The notes beneath the pieces were generated by a model, which saw only the letters and a list, made by a program, of their open reading frames with translations, did no database searches and had not been told where the DNA came from. Positions 49,201 to 58,200 of a DNA stretch of 64,000 nucleotides are shown piece by piece (position 1 is the first letter of the stretch; each line of letters starts with the position of its first letter). The DNA comes from Opisthorchis felineus (taxonomy: Eukaryota > Platyhelminthes > Trematoda > Opisthorchiida > Opisthorchiidae): the NCBI GenBank assembly GCA_004794785.1, contig SJOL01003976.1, positions 32,030-96,029 of the forward strand. Direction: 5' to 3'. A program made the translations under genes and the position numbers.

Positions 49201-52200
49201 GCATAACCAAAAAATGGAGTAGACAGTCTGAAACAAACCTGAGCAGCGGCTATAACGTAACACTGGTTTTCAATTGCACGTGCACGTAGCAGTGTATGCC
49301 AGTGTCCAGCTTTTCCGGTTGGTACACTGAATGCGGACGGATAAGCCAGCACCTGTGCACCTTTGGCGTAGCGCAGATGAGCAGCCAATTCGGGGAACCG
49401 CATATCATAACACTAAAATTGAGCGTAAGGAAGGAGAAAAGGAAACCGCGAATAATGGCGAAATAAGTAGCCTCGTCATGGTCACGGCAAACAAATTATC
49501 CTCACGAATTTAATATGTGCAGTTGCATAGGTGTGTGAAAAGCGAAGTCAGGTGTGAAAACTTGTCACATTCTTCCATTCAGTGCAACTATTCAGCTGTT
49601 AACCACGTGACAAGGAAGCGTTGATCCCCGCTGCAACGGTTTCGTTCATCGAGAAACCGGGAAATGGAGACAGGAATGACGTGCGTTGGATAGGACAGTC
49701 CAACCGGTTCACTGATCTTGAATTGTTATGACGCAGTGGGAAGTTTTGCAGATACGTATTGCATGTGGCAACATTTAATGCACGAGCGCCATGGGCAGCG
49801 GGACTGGTCCATGTTTGTCAGCGTCAATAACCACTAGACCATTGCATTCCTGGGTCTTTATCCACGGAGGTGGCACTTGTCAAGCCAACTGAGTTTACTA
49901 ACCATAGAATACATACTTCATCGCCACCCTCCGATCGTTACCACTGGGAAATGACTGGGAAAAACGTTGGGCGGACGGTCCACTAACATGCAAAGTACGT
50001 GACCTAGCCAGCGTGCCCGAAGGCGTATGAGAAGCTCGCCTGACGTCGTAGGCCACTATTCAGAAACTGCCCCACTTATCTCGGTGTCAATGATCTAAAG
50101 CTTCAAGCAGCATACGGATAAGAAAGTTGATAAATAGTGAGATACGGTAGCCTCATCTAATGTGGTGAACTTAGACAGGAGCTGACCGCGGACTTGCACG
50201 CGTCGGCACGAGTGGGCAAACAAAGATAACCTAGCAGGAACGCCTTTGACTTCTGAACACTGCCCTAGCTCTGGTGATGGACAGAGTCAAAGTACGCTTT
50301 AAGCCTTAGGATTCCCATCAAACACCGACGATGCTTGCACTTTTTTCTGATCGAAACACCCGTGAGAGCTCACGACAGAATCCGTCTTTCTCATGTTCGG
50401 AGCCGAATTCTGTCGAGTCATATGCTGCACCGCAGACAAACAGTACCTAACGCGTTGTGCTGCATTTATCTCTATCGAGCCGGACAGCCGTACAGCATAA
50501 AGACGATTGTTTTCAGCCCTGAGGACGAGTACAGCTCCCATACCACATGTACCACCAGCAACAGCCACAGATACCCAAAGACGGCTCTTCGTTAGCGCTT
50601 TGGAATGCACGACCGAGCTGAGGTATTGTGTGTTTCAGAAACACAAAATACATCGGCAGGCAGACAGAACAACAGATATCTCTTGCCAAGTTTTACAGAG
50701 TACAGATAGCGAAAAATGCAACGTGGTTTAGGTCCTTTGAATTTACCAAAAGGTTATTAGGGTTTGTTTTACTGGGCAGTAGTTCACACTCGGAAAAGTG
50801 TTTAGGTAGTTAACGGTTGTTTGGACTTGAGATGGTCCATTGAACATTGAGAAAGGTTTGTGAGAGAGGTGTTACAGCCAAACGATATCTTCCAGTGAAA
50901 CGTAATACCAGAACCTCCAAGAAGGCAAAACAAAGTGGGAGCTGGGTTTCTATACGGTACTATTAACGTAAGACATCAATTCACAAAATATACAAACTTC
51001 GACAGTAGATACTCGTCCACAACAAATGGTTCACATGGACTACTAAGGTACAAACCAAATTAACAAACAGGCTCCCACGTGCGAGAGCCACACGTGCATA
51101 AGGTCGGGCACAAAATGGCTGGATGACCTCAAGGTCAAATGAGTGAAGTAGCAGGAACAAACAAACGCCAGTTCATGTACGCACACTAAACATAAAGGCG
51201 GAGCGGGAGTTACAAGTAGAGACAGAAGAAACGTGGGGAATTTTAAATGTCAAAGTAATGGACGGTACACCGCCCGCCAAATTCTCTACGTTGATTCAGC
51301 GGACGCCTCGGTGCTTGCATTCTACCTATGGTCAGCTCCTTTCTAGGGTACCCCATCAGCCACCGACACGAATGGTCCGAGTCCAATCCTGTCACAAGTG
51401 CCGGCTTCGATGGAGTACAAGCCTAATCACGTCCCTCCAGTAAACGTACCTTTCTAGTATGGCTCTTGAGAACGCCGCCCACCGTTCTGACATGAGGGGT
51501 TCCCACTAAGCCATTTGAGTTCGCCTCACAACTATCTACTACCCCTAGAGGCTATTTTTCAAGAGGCACATTTTCACCAGAGACTAGAACCAAGTCTCCT
51601 CGTTTCAATTCTTGAGATACTCTGAGCCACATAGTACGCATCTGCAAAGTTGGTAGATATTCCTTTATCCAACACGCAAGAATACACCAGCAAGATAATT
51701 GACTTGTCTGAAAACTCGATCAGTTCATCTGGAAATGGCAGGTAACCTGTCGACAGACTCACTCCTGCACTGTTTGATGCGATTTGTTGGTAGAAGTGTC
51801 AAGCCCACCGACATCTATAATGAAACGAACTTCGTTGGAGCACCAACAGAACTTCTGGATGATATAAAGTGATGGAGTCAGAGTAAAGTGTCGGAACGCC
51901 TTTTGACCATGGAGGTGCAGTGGCATTTTAATCCACCAGCAGCTAGCCACCGCGGTGGTGTGTGGGAGCGCATAGTAGGTCGGTACAACGTATCCCTTTA
52001 TGTTTATGTAAGGAACGGTGCTTGACCGATGAACAACTGAAGAAGCTCCTTATACAGGCGGAGTAGATTCTAAATAACCGACCTATGCCCCCGCTATTAT
52101 CAGACGTGGGAAATTTGAATGTCAGAGTAATGGACGATACAGGAGGGGTTAACAAAAAGCTGCTGCGGGCCGATGCTCTTCGGTTTCCGGAACTGATGGA

Positions 52201-55200
52201 GGTTTGCTTCAGTTATTCCAGTGTACTGCTGATGACGATGATGACCCTGAACTTTTGGCTCGAAATCCTGAATCACAAAGCACTGGAAAGAGGTAGGGTT
52301 GTACTGCGGAGACTTGTCCTTAGTTTTTGACACAGCAGCCTAGTCCGCAAGGCAGTGGATGGTAGGGTATTCTTGGGGAGTCCTGCTCTCAGCCAATGAC
52401 TCAATAGCCTGACCCGCTTGGCTATGGCAGTCAGGTCGAGGGCGAAGGAAGTAGGGAATGTGAGTCTGATTCCAGGTGCTGTCGCACCCACCAGATACAC
52501 TTAGGGATAGGGTTTGCCTTTTCGACCATATTTGATAGGTCTCCAGTAGTCATAGTCAATTGTTGAGCCATCGGCGTGTATCTAAATGTGGTGACCATCA
52601 TTTTCCAACCCACCCTTACTCGCTTGAAGAAACTATCGCATTTTGTATGGGGGAAGCACCTTAATGGATCTCCAGTCTTATTGAAGATGACATTAAGGCA
52701 TTACCCTCAGACCTCTTAGGAATAGGGTTACCCGTAGGAGGGGAACTCGCTGTGGCCTGTCTGGCTGGTCCTTTTTCACTTCTGGAATGACTACAACCTG
52801 AGGAAAAGTTTCGGTCAGTGTAACCTGCCGGGTCGCCAGAGCACTCAAAAAGGTCGCAGCTCTTGGCTGGTATGTCACATGCTACTTGTGGCGGACGACA
52901 CAAGAGAACTGAGACATGTGAAACAAACGAGGAGTCACAAGCTTGCGGTAGGAACATCCGTTTTTTTTGCGGGAGAAAAAACACCGATAGGTTGCAGAGG
53001 TCCCTTCAAACACGAAAAACATTTTGATATGGCGAGCAGGCGTCATTACTATACGAGGGTGGGATTCGAACGCCTATAAGAGGAACCACCAGGGGTTTCG
53101 AGTCTACTCTCGAGAGTGACGAGGAACACCAAACAGTTCGACGTCAATAAGCTCGCCAAATAGTTGCCTCCAAATCATGGCTGTGTTTCCGTCATCCCCC
53201 TTAGACACGCTGAACAAAACAGTAGTGCTTGAACCAACGTGCCTTGGGTACATGGCTTACAGAGAGTAAACTGGATTGAACGCATTACATATAAGCATGA
53301 TAAAGAAACGCTGAGCTCGCGCCAGTTGGGGGATCAGTCGTTGGCTTTGTTTATAAAAAAAACAAGCCTATCAGGTGATCCAGAGAGAAAATACCACTTC
53401 CATCCAAAGATCTTCTATTGGAATGACACTGAACTGTAGAACTGTGCGTGTCATTCGCAGATGAGCCTTTCATCCCGACCAGCCTTCTAACATGAGTTTG
53501 ACTGCTGTCTTTTTCAGGCTTAATGAGGGAGAGTGCTGTATCACGCACCGACGCTGACACATACTTCATGGACCGATCCTGTGAAGATGACTGAAACCAT
53601 ATATAAACATACAGGCAACCCACGGTGTTCAAACCACCCGACACTAGTCCATGACGAGATACATGCATGGATCCTGGACGAGGTCCAACTTAACTCAGGC
53701 GAAGAAAAGCTTTATGTATCCGAAGGCGAATTTTCAACCTGTGAGAAGTAGATTTGGATCCATATGCAGGCGATGGGACCAAACAAGTTGTGTACGATAG
53801 GCAAACTTACGATAGCAAGTCCAAGTGCACCAACAGGCGTGTTTTGGATTACAGGGGGCGGCTCGGTCCCTGGTCTGATGGTGCGTGATTCGGTCATGTT
53901 GACGCCGGATGAACTCTAATTGGAGTGTGGGGTGACAGAAAATGGCACACACAACGGGGTTAGACTGCGTTGAGTAGGATACAAGTGATACTCATCAGAC
54001 GTAACCACCTGGCTAAGCATGTCGAGAGCCTGATATCTGGAAATCTCAATCGGTATTTCTTCCCGCAAGTGAAGTCAGTCAAACTAAAAGACTCAGAATT
54101 AATGTACGGTTGTTTCATTACAGAAGTAGCAGCGCACGGTAGGATAGATAAAACCGGGCTTTTTTTGCGACAAAGCGCACTCTTGCACGACACGTCGAGT
54201 GTGGTTCGTTCGTGCGTCGGAGAAAACCATAAAGATGTGAGGCGAATCGAGGTCTTACCATTAGGATGCTCTTAATAATTCAACTACCAAAAAAGGACCA
54301 AGGCTATGACCTACTCTTCCTGCGTACAAAATCCTGACCTCCATCTTCTGACAGTACTCAGTACAATGACTGGAGTACCTTATCGCTTGATGCTATACGC
54401 ACAATTCGATAGGCAACCGAAGAGCCAAAAAAGTGCTGCGTTTCAAGGTAACTCCGAATTGAGATAGCAGACAACATCGCAGTTAACAATCTGAAGCGTG
54501 GGTCAAGCCACCCCAAGCTATCCAAAAGAGACACAACACCAGGCCAACCTAGTCCACAGTAATTCACGTCTGTCACATCAAGTGAGATGCTAGTAGGTTG
54601 CGCTACACCGACCGCTTTTAAGAAGGAATTTTTACCATGGCGAAGAAAACGACTGACTTGGTGAAAAGTCGCTGTTCACTTTCAATACAAGGAAGCCGCC
54701 ATCAGCAGAAGTACTTTATATTACTTTATCTATGACACATGTGTACGCAGCATAAGGAAAGTGGGCGGTAGCTTAGCTGAAGATATCCATAAAAAACTCG
54801 TCGGCCACCTGGAGAAACTCTTGATAACTACTTAGGCATTTCAGACCATACCTTTGGTTACGATTAGGAAATTTATCAGGTTACACAGTTTAGGTCAAAT
54901 CTGTATTTAGGGAAATGAATTGGGAGTCGACAATGATTATGCAGGTACAACACTCTCTATTTGGGGTGATCTCTCACGGAAAAAATATCGGTCACATTAC
55001 ACTTGTGGTTGGCTTTCAAAACTGTTAACTTCTGGAACATTCGGGGAATAGACCAGCAGAAGATATAAATCTCGGGATGAAATATTTCACTTGTTTTTGT
55101 CAGCCAAAAATGTTAAATATGCGGTTCATATTCATTCATGCGAATCCCGAGATTTACCTTCCAGCTTCGCCGTTCAACTGTAGAAAGCTTGTATCTCATG

Positions 55201-58200
55201 AACAGCCATATCGTCATGTTGTTTAGAAGGCTGTTATGGGTAAGGTCGACAGAGAGAGAGAGGAAGCATCCCATCATGCAGAGCGGAACGGTGGGTCAAG
55301 ACTGCATTGATAGAAAATCGTCTGTCAACACGAGGTGAAGGGGCGAACAAGCAGTTCGAAGGCCAACTAAACTTCTGTCAAAATACCCCGTCAGGGATCC
55401 AGACATCGGCTTTGATTGCACACTGGGTTTCCGAGCTTACCTCTGATTAGATCACTGACAGACGTACTAGGCCACATTTTGGTGATTGGTTGCAACAGCT
55501 TCCTTACATTCCCTGCTGCATTAGTCTCCTCCGTTTCTTCAGCTTTCTGGTTCCACCAGTGCTACCTATCTGCACAGAGGCTTTGTTGCAGCTGACAACC
55601 GGTCTCGCCAATCATCTCGCATCAAGAAGCAACAGGAGCCTTCTAAGATCCAATGATTAAAAACAGCAGATACACCAAAATACTAAGATCTCAGTGTCAG
55701 TTATAGCGGCTGTAATTTCTTGCCTGTTGCGATTAATGTCTTCGGAGGCCAGTTTTCAAGCATCGTGTTGACAGTTGTGCTAGCTTTCCTCCAACTGGGG
55801 TCAAGAAACCCTTTTGAATCCTAAAATGGGAATTTGCCTCCTGAGTGTACCTGGGAAATTCAGTCGGTCTATACCAGGCAAGCACGTGATCGTGATCGGC
55901 ATGTGAAATACAAGATTATCAACAAAAAACAGCCTCGTCAGGGGGGGGGGATAATGACTCCAGGAGTAACATAGCTCCACGTTCGCTCAAGAGTAAGGAA
56001 ATGCCAGATAACACAACGACTTTCACTGCGTTTAAATACAATACTGCTGAGAAATAACTCGAGGTCGACAAGGAGTTGTAGAAGACATTCACAATTACCA
56101 TTAAGTTTAGGGTCTAAATTATACTTGCCACCGAATCGCACCTCACATAAACCGAAGCACCCTAATTGCGCAGTGAAATCTCCTGCAATTAGGAGTATAC
56201 ATGAAGTATTCGTGGTGGACAATGGGGTAGATGTTTCTCCATAAAGTGCACACTTGGTTGGTGTGCAAGCGGAAACTATGAACAAACAGTAATCCTTATG
56301 GAAGTCGAAACACTAACCTCAATCATATGTATGGGAACTGATAGCGCAAACACCCTTGCCATTGGTTCGAAGGCATGTTCGAGTATCACGTGGACCCCAT
56401 TCTGCAAGGTACACCTCACCTACAGCATCCAGATTCTTCATAACCCCTTACACTCTTCTCTTCCACCTCATGGTTCAAGCCACTAAATCTGACACACCAA
56501 AACAGTATCCTTCTGTGTAGACCACCATGCAGAATGCGTAGCATATGATCGAACCACCGCAGTTTGTGGCGCTGGATATAGATCTCAGGGGATGTACTTG
56601 CTGTATCACAATATACGTGTTTAACAAGCAATTCACTGCGAACCGACCACCGCCAGTTATTATGAGACATCCTCCGTTTAAATCCTCCATCCAGAGGTGC
56701 CAGTTTCGCAACCGCACACCGATATGTCCGCACAATAGTCTCATTTGTGAAACCATTAGGACCCGATGACATGGAGCATGATTTTGCAAACACGACCCCG
56801 GATTTTGATGTTTGTGTGACAAGTTGCCACCGGGGTCAAGGTAACGTCTGAGATAAGCAGTATTTCTCAAGTCCCCTTTGAATGACCCGGTACGTGTTCA
56901 ATGACTACATACCTTGAAACATGACTTTACACTTTATAAATGTGAAACAAATGCCACAGCCAATCAAAAACACTTGGGCATTCTCCTTTTGGAAGATAAT
57001 AACATATCGTCTGCATATTTCAGATGGAGAAGGTTGTCGCCAGCGCATGTTTGAGAGACCTTGTCTTGATATCAGCAAACAAGAAATCAAGCAAAGGTGC
57101 GAGGAATGAGCACTTCTGTTGGACAACACTGTTTGTAGAGAAGCTGATGAAAAGCTTCTCGTCCAATCCTAAACGCAGAAAGTTTGTAAATATTATCGCC
57201 ACTAAGTCTAGATAAATATAATAATCGTTCAGCTGCAACACCCTTTCGGTGCCTAGCTGCCATGCCACCAGAAGGAAGCACGAGGGCTGGGATACTGCCA
57301 GGTTGCCCAAGCCTAGACAGGAGAGGTCGAGAGGCAGAGGTCGGGTTCGAACCACGGACCTTCCGTTCAGTAAATTCGCGCTCTAACCACTGAGCCATCT
57401 CGTTACTTAGTCTAGAGACAACCCCAATTCATAAGCGTTTGTTTTCCTTATTTTGTTTCTATTTTAGTTATGAACCTACACGCGTTTTCACTCGTTCTGA
57501 CGAATTGTGTTGCGCAGTTGGCCAACCGGGACTCGAGCAAAGTGTAAGTTTGGTCCGAGATGCAGTGCTCCCATATAGCTGGTTGTACTATACCGACCGA
57601 AGTTTGAAGTTACCGACATCAAGTTCCAGTAGGAACTTGATGTCCATGTCCTAACATGGACGAGTTGGGAGACATTCCAGAATGCAACTCCGTCGCATCT
57701 TGGAGTCCCAAAATGAGCAGCTGTGTAAAAGAAACGCAAAGAAGGGCAGAGATGGACAAAAGCATAATGGTCTGGGTCCGCATAGATGTTTTAGAAGGAT
57801 CGGCAGCTGACGACTAGTCTAAGCCACCAATAAGTGGTGATGACGCAATCCATTAGGGTTCAGTCCGCTGCTGCGGAGCACCACAGAGCTGGCTAGCAAA
57901 ACTAAACAGAACTGCTATGCTGAGGAGTGGGACAAGCTCCAAAAAGAATGGAGGCATTCCGAAAAAGAGCGTGACTTATGGATAACACATCGAAAACTAA
58001 ATCGAATTTCGGGTCACTCTCATTAATAAAATCGAAACAAAAAAGGCCAAAAATTCATGAGAACTGAATGCGTTCATGGACCCCTTAGAGAAGAACCATG
58101 AAGGGCGAATTCAAGTAATTACCTCGTCCTCATCTTGCCTTGACTTGACATTAACGTCGAAAAGATGCACTTTGTCGTAGGTTCCGGCTATTTGACCATT

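Larger units (their letters stand above)
49413..53810. other. NitFhit intron (about 4.4 kb)
   Basis: Holds a LINE endonuclease fragment (50290-50600, minus), the BEL/Pao integrase remnant (51600-52170, plus) and two units of the 69-bp repeat (52277-52417, minus). A 107-codon minus-strand frame at 52661-52984 is unassigned. Confidence 0.75.
53916..58122. other. NitFhit intron (about 4.2 kb)
   Basis: Contains LINE fragments (55940-56310 and 56416-56870, minus), a SINE A (57224-57402) and adjacent hairpins (57615-57661). An AG microsatellite lies near 55249-55262 and a run of ten G at 55941-55950. Confidence 0.75.

Noticed and set aside
53030..53070. B-box-like GGATTCGAACGCC region as a tRNA
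   Set aside because: No convincing A box or cloverleaf at the right spacing on either strand.
53990..54010. CTGATGAG on the minus strand as a third hammerhead
   Set aside because: No stem II or GAAAC follows at the required spacing.
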